From contig JAULBX010016860.1 in assembly GCA_032358255.1 (NCBI GenBank), positions 1-64,000 on the forward strand: 64,000 nt of DNA, in the 5' to 3' direction. The translations under genes and the position numbers were made by a program. Position 1 is the first letter of the stretch. Each line of letters begins with the position of its first letter. Source of the stretch: Heterotrichella gracilis. Taxonomy: Eukaryota > Sar > Xanthophyceae > Tribonematales > Xanthonemataceae. This document shows positions 24,011-36,107 of this stretch, piece after piece. The notes beneath the pieces are model-generated. The model was not told the DNA's origin. It did not search any database and saw only the letters and a program-made list of their open reading frames with translations.

Positions 24011-24918
24011 GTTTGCCAATTCTAATACTAAAGTATCTCACATCGACTCAACAAAGTTTGTCCAGAAGCTAACCTTACTGACAATACCCAAATAGTCTGA
24101 GTCAGATTAGCATGAGACTGCCTGTAATCTATGTAATCTGACAACAAGGGGCGCCACACCAGTAGACAAAGAATACCATACACTTACACTCAAAACGATT
24201 TTTGTCACCCAAAGCAGTTGATGATTTTGGCTATTGATTATTATGCTGGCGCCGACCGTCCGTGCACATAGTCAGTTGGTTTCTTTTTAAAAACACAGAC
24301 AAAGAATGACGGACACTGAGTCCCCATACAATGGACATCAATACCCTTCTGGTGCCAACTTCAAGCCTGTGTCAACTTTACTCAAAAGGTATGCATATAC
24401 CAGAAAGAAAGAGTAGGGAAAGGAACGCACAGAAGCGAACATTGTTTGCCCGAGAAAACAAAAAAAAAAACATTCTGAGGATGAAAAAATTGCAAAGGGG
24501 TGTGAGTGACATTCTACGAGTTCTGCAGAAAAAACAGGAATCTATGTAACTGTTAAAAGGCAAGGGAGAAAATTCGATGCCAAAAATAAGATTCAAAACC
24601 CAAAGATCCAAAAACAAGGGAGTGGGAGCTTTGCACTAACCTGCTATAAGGATATCCGCTACAAAATAAAACGCTTTTGATCCTGATGAGTGCATCCATC
24701 CCATGTTGACATATCTGGCAAACTGAAAAAAATTGAGGCGCCCCCATACATAATCTACATCAAGCCATAGCTTGATCCCTTCAAAACTTAAAAACACGAG
24801 AATATAATTGAGAGCCAGTAGCACGGCGTGCGTTACGTGCATACTGGAGATTGACTGCTCCCAAGTCATGTAAGTCATGCAGTGCCTAAGGCCAAGTGCC
24901 CTTGAAGTAACCGAGGGC

Positions 24919-27900
24919 CTAGTTGCCCCCCAGCGCACGGGCCACTGGGCTGGCACCAAACCAGGTTGGCAGACCTGCATCGCTGATGACCGCCAGTGGC
25001 ACTACGATTGGTGCACCCACCATCCCCTCACGCATGCGCCTCCGAGGCACCTTGGGATTTCTTCCATTCTCCACGATGTCCAACTGGTTGGTGGCCTTGG
25101 CGGCGATAGTTGCGCGCCGGGTGGCGGGGTAGGTGGCATGTGCAAAGTGGGCAAAGGTGGTGGTGCCGCCCAGGATGCCGTCCGTCACCTCGTAATCTGC
25201 ATCGCTGGTGCCGTCCAGCACGTGGCTTCCATTCACAACCTGCACATGGAGATGCACAAAGGGTTGGCGGTCTGTTAGTCAAGCTCACAGTACAAGGTGG
25301 CATCTCGACCCATGTGGCTACTTTTGCAAGAACTCAGCATGGATCATATTGATGGCTCGGCGTGCACCTGGTTGAAATTGTTGAATTGATTGGCCAGGCA
25401 CCACCATGCTGGTAATCACAAGCTAGTATGCTATTAGGCACTATCCTTGATGTGGCTGATTGTGGTTTATGTCGACGAGGCAAACAGGTGTGATACGTGT
25501 GAAAGTAATGTGAAAGCTGATTATCACCAGATATGGTGGGATAGCTGGGGCTATATACTGTGATCTATCACAGGGTCTACACCTATCTACACCTGCATGA
25601 TCACGCTGCATGACCTATGCGCAATCTCGCATATTTCATAAACATATATGTCCTGTGCAGCCCAATATGATGGATGTCAACACAGCTTATAATACATATG
25701 CATTGCATGATGGGAACCGTACCTTAGGGTCCACACCCCTTCCCCCACGCCACGTCTGCCCCACGATGCCGTGCATGTCCTCCAGGTCAGTGGTCTTCAG
25801 GTCGATGCCAATGTCAAGCCATGGCTCACCGGCAGCTACAGGCAGAGATAGGGGTACATTAGGTACCATGTATATATTAATAAATCTAGTTAGAAACTAC
25901 AAGAATTAGTTTGCAAGGTAATATCAGATCATGTATGCTCCGTGTGTACAGTAAAACTGTGTGCAACACAGATTTCCTACATGCATACCTTGTCAACAGT
26001 TCATATAGTTCATCAAGGCACAGTGCAAGGAAAACTAGTGCAACCGGATGCAGAGTATGAAAGATGCAGCAACCCATCAAACTTGTCACAAAGCAATCTT
26101 TTGCAATCACCCATATGTAATCCATTGACTCCATGGCTGTGTACTCAATGCAAGAGGAGTGCACTAAGACCTAAACCCTTTGCCCTAAACACAGCGCCTT
26201 ACAACGAGGTTATGGGCAAAGACTTATATGTAACACCAGCGGATACCCTCTTTCAATACATTTTATGTATGGGCAACATAATTTTCGCACAAAACCACTG
26301 CAACTGGCCTGACAACTGGGTCTATACCACTGTAGACACTGGCACTGTCTCCCTGCCACCCACCTGTGAACACTGTCAGCGATATGTCTTTGGATTCCAA
26401 CTTGATGCTGGCGCCTGCCCTGCCACTGGGGTGGGCTGTGGTCAGCACGGCAATGACGTCAGGCGCCAGGCTGTACGCAATGCCAGGCTGCATTGTGGCG
26501 ACCAGGTCAACGCCCTCGCTCCCCACCAGCCATGCAGCCAGGGTGCCGTTGCCCTCACCTACCTCCACCACCACGGCTGTCGTCGGGGTGAGCATGCCGA
26601 CCTTGGTCATATAATTGTTAATGACCCTCTCATTGCCCAGGTTGGAAAACAGCGCATTGACCTGTTTGGGTATCGAGGATCAGAAAACAATGAGATAAGA
26701 ATGCGGTGGTAAACTTATTTTGGATGGCATTGGGGATGGTGCTCTTGCTACATAAAGAATGCACCAAATATAGATCCATGCGGTACAGGATTTGGCACCG
26801 GTGGCGAGATTAAACCCTGTGCCAGAGCAGTATGGGTTCACAAGCACTTGACAAACTCTGGACTATGGCTGGGGCTCCTAGATATGGTAAAGCCTGGATA
26901 GGCTCTGGTCAATATCCTGGTACATGCCGTCTATGCTACAAAATTGCGCCAATATTTGGATGTCTAGGTTGTCAAGCGACTGAACAATTTAATTACTGTG
27001 CGCACCTGGTAGTTGGTTGCTGACAGCACATTGAACACGGCGTCGGGGTATCCGAGGAAGTCATACCATGCAGAGCCAAATCCGCGGAAGTGGGGGTCGC
27101 CTTGGCCAGCCGCAGCTGCACAGGGAGGTGGCGGTGGCGGTGATGGTGCCAAATGGTAGTACTAGTGCTCCGGTGACACTAAGGCTATGTTGCTGTGCGG
27201 GATATGGAGACTTACAAAAGTGTTACAGGCATGAGCTACACGATGTACACTGATGCCCTAACAAATATTAGGTCTGTGCAAATGTGCATTTCAAATGCCA
27301 CCACATGCCAAGTCTCAACCCACCTGCACATATGGTGGTGGGCAGGGTGGGCACTTGAGTGGGCGCCACGCCGCAAGACCCAACATAGTTTGTCAACCAC
27401 TGCGCGTCAGTAGTGTGTTCCGACCGATACCATGTGCACTGGCCCACACTCAGGCCTGTCTTGGGCACCAGCACAGTCGCGCCCAACCACAGGATAGAGG
27501 TGCCGTCTCCACAGGGTGTGCCTGTGTAGTAGATGTAGCCGTCCGCGCCTGGGCCTTGGCACTGAGCTGGGTCGGTGGTGGTGGCTTTGTAGTTGCCGAG
27601 GGACGCTGCCGGCACACAAGCAGCAGCTGCGCACGCACACAATAGGGTGAACAAATGATGGCATACATTAACAAGCCTTTCGGTATACACATATTCCCTT
27701 AGTGGCTACGGGAAGGAGTGCAATAAAAATAGTGACGCAAGCACTTGAGGAGAGGGATAAAAGGCAACAATATTACTATTATCATCTACATAATCAGATT
27801 GCAGTAGATGATAATAGTAATATGCAAGATTGGGGATCCCGCCCAGCACACTTATTGCCCTGGTGATTTTAGTTCATCGCAAGGAAACCTGTTTGGCACC

Positions 27901-28114
27901 ATGCCTGCCTGCTTATCTTGACTGCTTACAAGTGTTGCTGTATGGCGGGAGTGCAAATGCTGAAGCTGCCAAGAGCGCTAGGTGAGTGTGGCACACTGCC
28001 TGTCAAGAAAAAAACCTTTAAACCCTGACCTGCTAGTGCCGGCGCCAGGCAAAGCCCAATCACCATGGTAGCCACGGTCAAAGGCCAGCCAGGGTGGGTT
28101 GCCGGGGTAGCCAT
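24919..28114 (-). CDS. Secreted protein with GDPHF VWD/root-cap-like domain, intact copy B
   Basis: Six exons on the minus strand: 28030-28114, 27324-27626, 27006-27115, 26364-26661, 25723-25835, 24919-25239 (TAG); 1230 bases, 409 aa. Exon 1 encodes a signal peptide of about 28 residues ending APALA. Next comes a Cys-containing region of about 100 residues (CVPAAS..., NYVGSCGVAPTQ). The core then has GQGDPHFRGFG, YDFLGYPDAVFNVLS, a beta-rich stretch and HGIVGQTWR. The GDPHF plus HGxxGQTxR pattern is typical of von Willebrand factor D-like and plant Root_cap/LEA-like domains; assignment to a precise family is inferred. The likely location is extracellular or cell wall. The C-terminus (GSHVLDGTSDADYEV to ARALGGN) is not recognised. 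The ATG at 28114 was chosen because it opens the signal peptide; an upstream noncoding exon may exist. Confidence 0.82.
27770..27823. repeat. Perfect 20-bp hairpin in intron 1 of copy B
   Basis: The arms 27770-27789 and 27804-27823 are exact reverse complements of 20 bases, with a 14-base loop. The stem is AT-rich (ATATTACTATTATCATCTAC). It lies inside intron 27627-28029 and is not found in the equivalent intron of copy A, so it arose or was inserted after the duplication, or was lost from A. Confidence 0.9.
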
Positions 28115-28910
28115 CTTTGTGTCAATCCTGGGCAGTCGTCGTTACCTGGACCGAAGACGCAGCGTGCACGTTAGTTTTCAGTGGCGTCACGATAGTCGCA
28201 CCTCGTAAGACCTTCCCAAAGAGTGGAGTTTACAAATGCGCGGTGTGGACAGTCTTAGGAAAGCTAATATAACTTTATTTGTAGAGGGGGGTGCGCGGCC
28301 CTGAGACTAGGTTTCAGTAGTTCAAAGAGATTAACAAGTGGTGAGCAGGTGCTGAACCGCACTAAGCGAGAGTGAGCCGAACGAGATGAAGCGGGTAACA
28401 ACTAGCTAGGTGGGCGGACCTGCGAGGCGAAGCGGACGTTGCCTGGAAAATCTTGACAAACGCGAGGTGAAGACCCTCCTCACACACATACGTGCCCTAC
28501 TGTCTGGGTAGGCCAAAGACGTGAACTACACCAAGAGACGAGGACGGTCACACCTGTACGCATGCCTTGTGCAGGGCATGGCATGGCTGGCAATGGCCTG
28601 GTGCAACGGTGAAACACCTAACAGACGGACCCGAAAGCGACCAATTCGCTGCCAAATTTGCAGCAATAATAGCACGAACAATTCCTGCGGGCAATACCCG
28701 CTGCATGCACTCGTTTTTTCATGGGTGCGTGTTTCGGCTAATTTGGCGCGCTGGAATACGAAAACCATGCCAGAACGGCCAGTGGCCAGATCGCCTACGA
28801 GGTGACAGAACGTACAGTGGAAGGAGCGTGCATAGGTGTGCAGCTAGAACCCTTCATACCATCCGTGCAGGGCTCCCATTGCGCAGGCCTGGCATGTGTG
28901 GGTTTCGATG

Positions 28911-28956
28911 CTTACCTGGTGCACTCCAATGCTTGACGAAGTCGGCGTAGTTCAGA
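28911..28956 (-). other. Conserved upstream segment with candidate splice donor, copy B
   Basis: This matches 22482-22530. On the minus strand it ends CACCAG before GTAAGC, a strong donor. With a possible acceptor TGCCCAG about 15 bases before the ATG at 28114, it would form a 5' UTR exon. One frame reads NYADFVKHWS and copy A reads NFTDFVKLWS, so a coding role for another product is not fully excluded. Confidence 0.35.
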
Positions 28957-29100
28957 CTCCCTGTCTCGTGTGTTCGGAAAAACGGCAGCAATAAATAAAG
29001 ACTTGTTTGCTGCTGCAGATTGGCTGATACGTGCAATAATAAACAGCCTTGAAACGTCGTGACGCTGTTGAAAGTTGCTCCGACACCGAAATTATTGCCC

Positions 29101-31879
29101 TGGTTTTTGAAAATTTCTGCAAAAAGTATTTCTGGGCTCTTTGGGGGGATATAATATTACATGAACAGATTGTACGTGCACAATTTTATTAAACACAATT
29201 GTTGTGCCGTTCTCCCAGTTCAAGTTGCAGCCTTGCCATTACTGGTGCCTGCTGCATACCGTAACATGGGAGTGTATTACTAATAAACCGACGGACTTCA
29301 TGACAAGGGGGGAATGCAATTAACCAAGCTTGTGGGTCCTAGTGTATCTGCTTAAGCACTTCAGTACGTAGCTTACCCCTGGTGTAAAATTGATTTCCAT
29401 TTCAAGATCAGTTGTGTGCAGTGTCAAGCCTGAACACTTTATTGTAAACCCTGAACATCAACAAAAATATTGTAAACCCTGAACCAAACAAAGAACACCT
29501 GCTAATTAAAATGAATAGCAAGCAATGTTTAAAATTATCAAGTAGGCAATGTCATAAAATGCTATCACAAATAACAATGCTATTACAAATAAACTAGTAC
29601 TGAAATGGTCACAGAAAAATGTTGTTTGTTTAAACAACAAACAATTGTTTAAACAACTAGGATACAAACACGCAATGAAACGACTCAGGATAATCTAATA
29701 ACAGTACCTTAAAATATGCGAGAATGCACATCCATTGTCCGTATTTAGGTTCAATATGCATATATTATAGCTCCTACTTGTGACAGTTGGAGGCATGTCG
29801 CATGTCATCTTTGGTGCTCTTATGTCATGCATGATTATTAGGGTCATAGGCATATAGGGAAATATACATGTCAAATACATGCAAGCAAAACCCATGGGAT
29901 TTATCGCACGCCAGCTGTGGCTAGCCGCTGGAAGCTGGCACGGCCTTGCGTCGATCCGTGTTCCTGAATTTGATCAAATTTTCCTTACAAAATACATGTT
30001 AAGATACATACAGGATTTCCTAGGATTCCAGACTATCACTTATATATTATCTAGATTAGGTATGTAGATTTCCTTTGTATCATTATTATATTGTTCGTAA
30101 TATTCCGGAATATCATTATATTGTCTGTATTATTAATTACAGGAGTCCTAGGAGTCCCTGCAGGTAATAATGTTGATAATGCAATGACATATACCATAGA
30201 CTCTGGACTATTATACCAAACATATCTGTCAAAAAAGCCTTACTAAGCCTCACTTTCGGAAACAATGGCTGTGCTCCTTTGATAGTTGTCTCTAATAGCT
30301 CTGACTACTTTGACGCCGCTGCTGAGAGTTCAACAACACACGTCTTTGCCCCGCCTGAAGCAGTTTAGGCCTACCCAAAGGCAAAAAAGGTTAGCCAAGG
30401 GTTAGCTGTATTAGCCTGTCTCCTAGGCCTCCGTGTATTTCATGGTACAACAGTTGTATTTACAGTGCGGCTATGTCGTATAGTGCCATAATTTATACTA
30501 TAAATCATTCATGGGTGATACATAGAGATATCATTCTTAGGTGATACATGAGATGCATAGAACAGCAGGCACAGCGGCTGGCATAGCTGGCATAGCGGGC
30601 AACTGTGTTCAATGCGTGTAGATACAAAATACGCTAATTAGTAAGAAGTATGTAAGGAGAACCCAACATGGAGGCGTGTGAAGCCCGCATTCATCCACCT
30701 GGACTACATTCAAAATGCACAATATTATGCCAAATGCTCAAGGTTTCAGACGGTGGGTCCCTGATGCAATGATTGAGGTAAAGGAGGCAATGAGCCTTCA
30801 CGCAACATTCTAAACACTGATCCTGCATGGCTAAATCAGTTTAAGAATGTGTGTACATGGACCATGCGTGGGAAAGTGGGTTAGCTACCATACATTACTA
30901 CTTTACGCATTATTATTGTGCAGCTGATTATTATAAGGTGATACAAAATGTTGCACAGCAACACTGTGTCTTAATGTGTCAAATAATGTGTCTGTCACAA
31001 CCAATCGCTGGATGTAAGGCTTTATATTAATATTTCTGGCTTATAGCCAACCCGCAATCGCGCAGCTGAAAATACCTACCTGGCAGTAAGTGGCCTCTGT
31101 ATGCTTCATGTCTGGTCAAATAGAGTCTGGAAAAAAAAACAAAGAGGAGCTTTATACACCACAGCTAACCCTACTACCGTGTCCACTGTTCAATCTTTCT
31201 GCCCACACTCAGCCCCAACGGCGTTCCTAGCAGCACGCCTCGCGCCGCAGATTGATCATTTCCCCTTCAGGACGCATTTCACATCAAACGTTTTTTCTTG
31301 ACGAGGCTATGCTTTAGGCTGTGCCTTGTGATCCACGTCTGGTGTCTGGCCAGGTGTACACGCTCTGCTGAGCGGGTTGTGCCTGGCTGTCACCTGGGCG
31401 TTTTTCCGTCTTTCTCTAATTGGGGATAGTAAGTCCATGTGAAAACCCTGAAATAAGTACACACTGACAGTACACACTGCGCTGCGAGGTCAAGGCAGTT
31501 TAAGTTGAACAACTTTGTGCAAGCTATAAGGACTTCACAGCCGCCCCTCGTCGCTCAATCGGCTGTGCTGCTCGCTCTTGGCAGTGGTCGTGGCTGGGAT
31601 TCTTCCTTTTGAGCTAGGGCTTTCAGCACCTGCTGTGGGCAGCCATCGGAGCACTGCTGGGCCAGGGCCAGCCCGCCACTTGTATCCCAATATCGTATTT
31701 CCAAGGGGCGCGCGTACTGTTTTGCTCCTGGCCTTTGGATCGAACCGGCGACCGCTGCGGCGGTGTGGGCCTTGCACCTAGCGAGGGCCTAGAGTTGTTC
31801 AAGCACGGCAGGCACAGCGCTGGGGTGCTGAGGCAACTACTGGATACGCAGCGTTGGGCTCTGGGTACCTTGGCGCGCG
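29101..31879. other. Long AT-rich intergenic region before the DCN1-like gene
   Basis: No gene is supportable over about 2.8 kb. The stretch is clearly AT-richer than the exons. It has repeated GTTTAAACAAC strings near 29628-29658 in mixed orientation. Sequence from about 31500 becomes GC-richer and probably holds the promoter and 5' UTR of the downstream gene. I found no tRNA-like T-loop motif here. Confidence 0.55.
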
Positions 31880-34800
31880 ATGGTGAGTGGTGGTGCTGGT
31901 GGCTCTGCAATTAAGTTCTCCCCATGGCCTGAGCATGCACGTTTTTGCATGTAATAGGTGCACGCATCTCCCCGACGTTATACCCAGAGCAGCAGTATTG
32001 GTTTGCACTCTGTGTGACCCCTGTTTATTCCAGGTAGCCTTGTGCCTTGCTCGTTGTCTACTGGGGTCAGGAAGGCACGTTCACCCACCAACATATGCAT
32101 GCATTGCTGCGAGGCATGTGCTGACAATAAGGGCGTTTATCCCGGGGGCTGTCTGGGGACTGTCCGTAACCTTGTGGCAACTGTCCGACCTGCACGTTTA
32201 TGCACGCCACCTGCTGCTGCTCTGGGTCACCTTGTGCCCTATGTGGGTGGTGCTTGGTTCCAAGGGGATGAGAAGGAGACATGTGCATATGCATGCATTG
32301 TACCAAGGGTTACCCTTGCTGTGCATACACAATCTCTGCTTGTATTAGCTGCGGGTTTCCGTTTTCGCATCAACACCCTGCACCCCCTACGGCCCCCACC
32401 TATACACATGGTGTGCCGCGAGGTCCTTTTTCCTCCCGGGGGGGGCACCACGTTGCTGATGACCCTTGCGTGGTTACTACCTCGATCACCCCCTTCACAT
32501 TCTCCTTTCCCACTCTTTTCAGAACCGCCTCAACCCCAAGCAGAAGGAGAAGGTGGTACAGTTCAGGGGGATCACAGGAGCAAGGTGAGCCGTGGGGGTG
32601 AAAGTCCTGGGTGGCCTACTGGAGGTTTTCTTTGTGAACGTTTGTGGCTGGCGGGTACCCTACTGTAGGGTTATTGTGAGGTTAAGGGTGCAGGTGCACT
32701 GCGGTGTGGGGGACCCTAGCGGAGGGTCGAATGTGGGGTGGGAAACACTTTGCTGGGGGTGGGTGGGTGTTGTGGAGGGGGGTGGGGGAGGCCATCGTGT
32801 GGGGAGAGGCTTGCGGGGGACCACACATGGCGACCTGCGTGTGCGGCATCACGGGACGAAGGACCCGCTGCATGCCATGTACTGCCTGGTAGTTGAGTGT
32901 GGACAGTTGTGTACATGCTTGCACACTCTGGCAGCGCGGTGCATGGCGCCATCACCCCTGACCATGCCGTACCGTACACTGATGTTGGTGGTACACCCTG
33001 TGGCAGCGAGAAGTCGGCCTTGGCATGCCTCAAGGGGGGCGGGTGGGGCATGGAGGCGGCCATCGAGTACTTCTACACAACGGGGGCGATGGCGGAGGGT
33101 GCTGGTGGGGGGGGCCCTCCGGTGGACCTGGCCGCAATCGAGACCCTGTACGAGCGGTATAAAGGTGGGTGAAATACATGATTAACTGGGGGTGTAATTG
33201 TGGGCGGCGGGGGGAGCTTGGTAGTTTTCGCGGCAACAGAATGCTTGGGCGTAATGCTGTCGGCGCATTTTACCATTGGGGTGGATGGATGGTGTCTGTC
33301 TGGAAGGTTTGGAGGTTGTTTGCTGCCAACTTTAAATCTTGGGGGCCCAATTTCAACATAATATTGTACAAGATTAATGCACTGTATTCGTCTTAATATG
33401 TAACAATCAAATGGGCATAATTCTATCATAGGTGTACGTGCAAATGAGAAAAGATTGTGCAGTATGAAGTTTGTAATCGATTTTTTAGGGGCCGTAGAAC
33501 AACGCAGCTGTTGGAAAAGGGATTGGTATTATCGAGACGTGGGGGATGGCTGGGGAACGGGGTGCAGGTGCGTGTGGATGTCACCCCCCAATCTCCCCCT
33601 CGCCCTCCTTCCCGTTTCCCAAAACAACTGGTTTCATGGTTACATTGTCGGTTGCATGTAGCATGACTGTAGACGTATGTAGCATGTATTTCGGGGATCC
33701 AGCTGGCTGCTACGGTCTGCTGCTTGTTTGAACTCCTGGGGGAGAATGCAAAGAGGCGCAGTCACATCATGCCCAGCATTGCCACCACTGCGGCATGCCC
33801 CCACAGCGCCCTCCACCCCCCTCCCCCACCTCCCCACCACTGCTGCGTCACGCACCCCCCCCTTGCAGATCCCGACCAGGACATGATCCGAGCGGATGGT
33901 GTGGGGCGGCTGTGCGAGGACCTGGGGGTAGACCCTGCGGATGTGGTCATGGTGGGCACACACAAACCCTACACCCTAAACCTTGGGGTGGTGCGCACCC
34001 ATGGTGCACATCCACTTAACCCCCAATCCGGACTCCTGGTGCTGGACACACCACCGCGCTAAAGCCTGCCCTAGATGAAGTGGTGCCTGCTGATGTGGTC
34101 CTGGTAGTCCCTCCCTCACCAGGGGTGCTGTCAATGCACCACACCCGCTCCCGCCATGCTTTGACACGTACATTGGGTCGGCGCTCTGTGCAGCACCCGG
34201 TGTCTGTCTTGGATGCATCCCCAGGGACTGTATGCAACCGGGCCTTCATTGCCAGATGCATACATTCCATGCTATAGTAGGGTCTGCCGCACCCACCACT
34301 TGGCACAAGTTCCACCCAAGGGTCTCTGCGCTTGGGTTGTGGGCCACAAACCCTTCTCTAGGTTTCCAAGGTTGCCAGGACCCACCTTTGCTAGCACCTC
34401 GATCTGCAAACGCACGTCAGCACCACCAGCATGTCCACAAGTTGTTTGTTCGGCTGGATCATGCCACCAGCCCTGCCCTAGGGTTTCCTGCGCACCCCCC
34501 TTGCGCCTGCAGCTGGTCCTCAGCCACAGGCCCTCCCTGAACCCTAAACCCTCCCTAGGGTCTCAGTCGCCCCCCGTGCCTGCAGCTGGTCCTGAGCTAC
34601 CACTTCAACGCCGCCACCATGTGCGAGTTCAGTAGAGACGAGTTTGTCAACGGGATGACAGCACTAGGGTGAGCAGATGTGTTGGTCGGCGATGGCTGGT
34701 GCTTCAAATGCGGGTGATCTGGGGTTGTACATGCCAGTATGGCTCCACAGGTTGAATCTGGGTGTCACCAAAGTGTGGCATGTGGTGACTGCGCCAGTCA

Positions 34801-36107
34801 AGCAAACATCCCACCCCCAGAGCATGCGCTTTTATATTATTAAATAAACTGCAGCTGTTTGAGTGCTCTGTTTGCAAACACATGCCAACCATCCTGGCTA
34901 TTTCCCATCATATGCCGGCTCCTGGCGCTTCCCAGCCCAACCACCTCCTGTAGGCGGGGTGCTGTAGTCATACTAGTTGCAGTTGTGTGGAATGAAGTTG
35001 TGTATCGCCCCTTCCCCCCCAGGTGCAACTCCCTTGCAGACGTCAAGAGCGCCCTGGCGGGCCTGAGGGCAGAGCTGGACGATCAAGGCAAATTCACGGA
35101 GATCTATAACTATGCGTATGGCTTTGCTCGGGAGGTGCGTAGTGCCCTGGGACCTACACCCTGCCTCCGGAGCCCTTTGGGCTTGTAACTCTAAACCCAA
35201 GAACCTTACATCCTGTCTCTGAAGCCGTGAGCCCATTGCAGTACAGTCTTGGGGATGGCTTTCAGTGAGAGGCGTGCCATTTTCTAAACCCTCAACTCCC
35301 ACGTCCTGTACCACTAGGCATATGGCGTTGCACGGAAGGGACATGCAACTTACAGCCGAAACATATAATAGCTGCATTATACACAGAAGCATGTGCCCCT
35401 GCGCTTACCCGGGGCCGCACCCCACCCCTTCCCACCCCGCAGAACGGCGCCAAGTGCGTGCAGCAGGACGTGGCCATCGCGCTGTGGCAGCTGCTGCTGG
35501 GCGGGCGCTGGGCGCTGGCGGCGGAGTGGTGCGCGTTCCTGGAGGCGCACCACAACCGGGCGGTGTCCAAGGACACATGGATGCAGCTGCTGGACTTTAG
35601 CAGGGTGAGGGCTTGGGTGTAGAGGCATCAAACCCTCGTAGCTTGGAACCCTGGAACCCTCTATGCGCTGAGATCGGTGCTGGTCTCCACCTTGGCACCG
35701 TCCTCCCTTGTAGCAGTTTCCTGTCAGGCATGCACCCTCCTTGTCCACTTTGGCAGGTTGTCGGTTTTGTATGCTCTGTGCAGGTTGAACCATGTTGGCA
35801 AAACCACGGGGCATTTCCCTGGCTGTCTGCATCACTCTTGCCCCTGATTTGTTCACATACCCCTATGTGCTTCCCGCCCGCCCGCTTGGCATTATCGCAA
35901 AAAGCTACTGCGCTGTTCTCCTCCCGACCCTGGCAGTGCAGAAGAATGACAATGTTGGCAAAATGCACCACAGCTGTGTTTTCCTGACCCCCCATCACCC
36001 CCATGGTATTGCAGCAAATACGGCCAGACTTCTCCAATTACGACAAAAATGGTGCCTGGCCCTACCTTATAGACGAGTTTGTGGACCACATGAACCCCCC
36101 AGAGTGA
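31880..36107 (+). CDS. DCN1-like protein (cullin neddylation E3 co-factor)
   Basis: Exons: 31880-31882 (ATG only), 32523-32584, 33007-33164, 33869-33951, 34586-34668, 35023-35134, 35443-35604, 36015-36107 (TGA); 756 bases, 251 aa, close to the 259 aa of human DCUN1D1. The N-terminal segment (NRLNPKQKEKVVQF, then SEKSALACLKGGGWGMEAAI) is a UBA-like domain. The rest is the PONY/DCUN1 domain: LYERYKDPDQDMIRADGVG, FVNGMTALG, FARENGAKCVQQDVAIALWQ, WCAFLEAHH, WMQLLDFSR and the C-terminal DFSNYDKNGAWPYLIDEFV. By family it binds UBC12 and cullin to promote NEDD8 transfer, and so controls SCF-type ubiquitin ligases. The first exon is inferred: it is the nearby ATG followed directly by GTGAGT and gives the expected M-N-x-L-N start. 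Other upstream starts are possible. Confidence 0.9.
34510..34600 (+). repeat. Duplicated 3' splice-site segment upstream of DCN1-like exon 5
   Basis: GCCTGCAGCTGGTCCT occurs twice, with the AG at 34511-34512 and again at 34584-34585, 73 bases apart. Only the second opens the DCN1 frame (LVLSYHFN). The upstream copy would shift the frame. CCCTAAACCCT lies between the two. Confidence 0.85.

Larger units (their letters stand above)
22681..24389. other. Spacer between the two duplicated blocks
   Basis: This AT-rich stretch has no exon that I can support. It contains a two-copy 26-bp repeat (23841-23866 and 23881-23906) and a short (ACATG)n run near 23986-24005. A near-palindrome around CGCAATTA lies at about 23723-23745. 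Confidence 0.55.
24390..29100 (-). repeat. Segmental duplication, copy B (approximate limits)
   Basis: This is the partner of 17690-22680, in the same orientation and separated from it by about 1.7 kb. Exons are the most similar parts; introns and flanks have accumulated indels. Copy B carries an intron-1 hairpin (27770-27823) that I do not find in copy A. Confidence 0.8.

Noticed and set aside
29101-31879. tRNA or other structured RNA gene in the AT-rich gap
   Set aside because: I looked for a T-loop GGTTCGAATCC-like motif with cloverleaf arms and found none. A covariance-model search would be needed to be sure.
32042-32668. 208-codon open frame on the plus strand
   Set aside because: It reads through the DCN1-like intron and exon 2 in the wrong frame.
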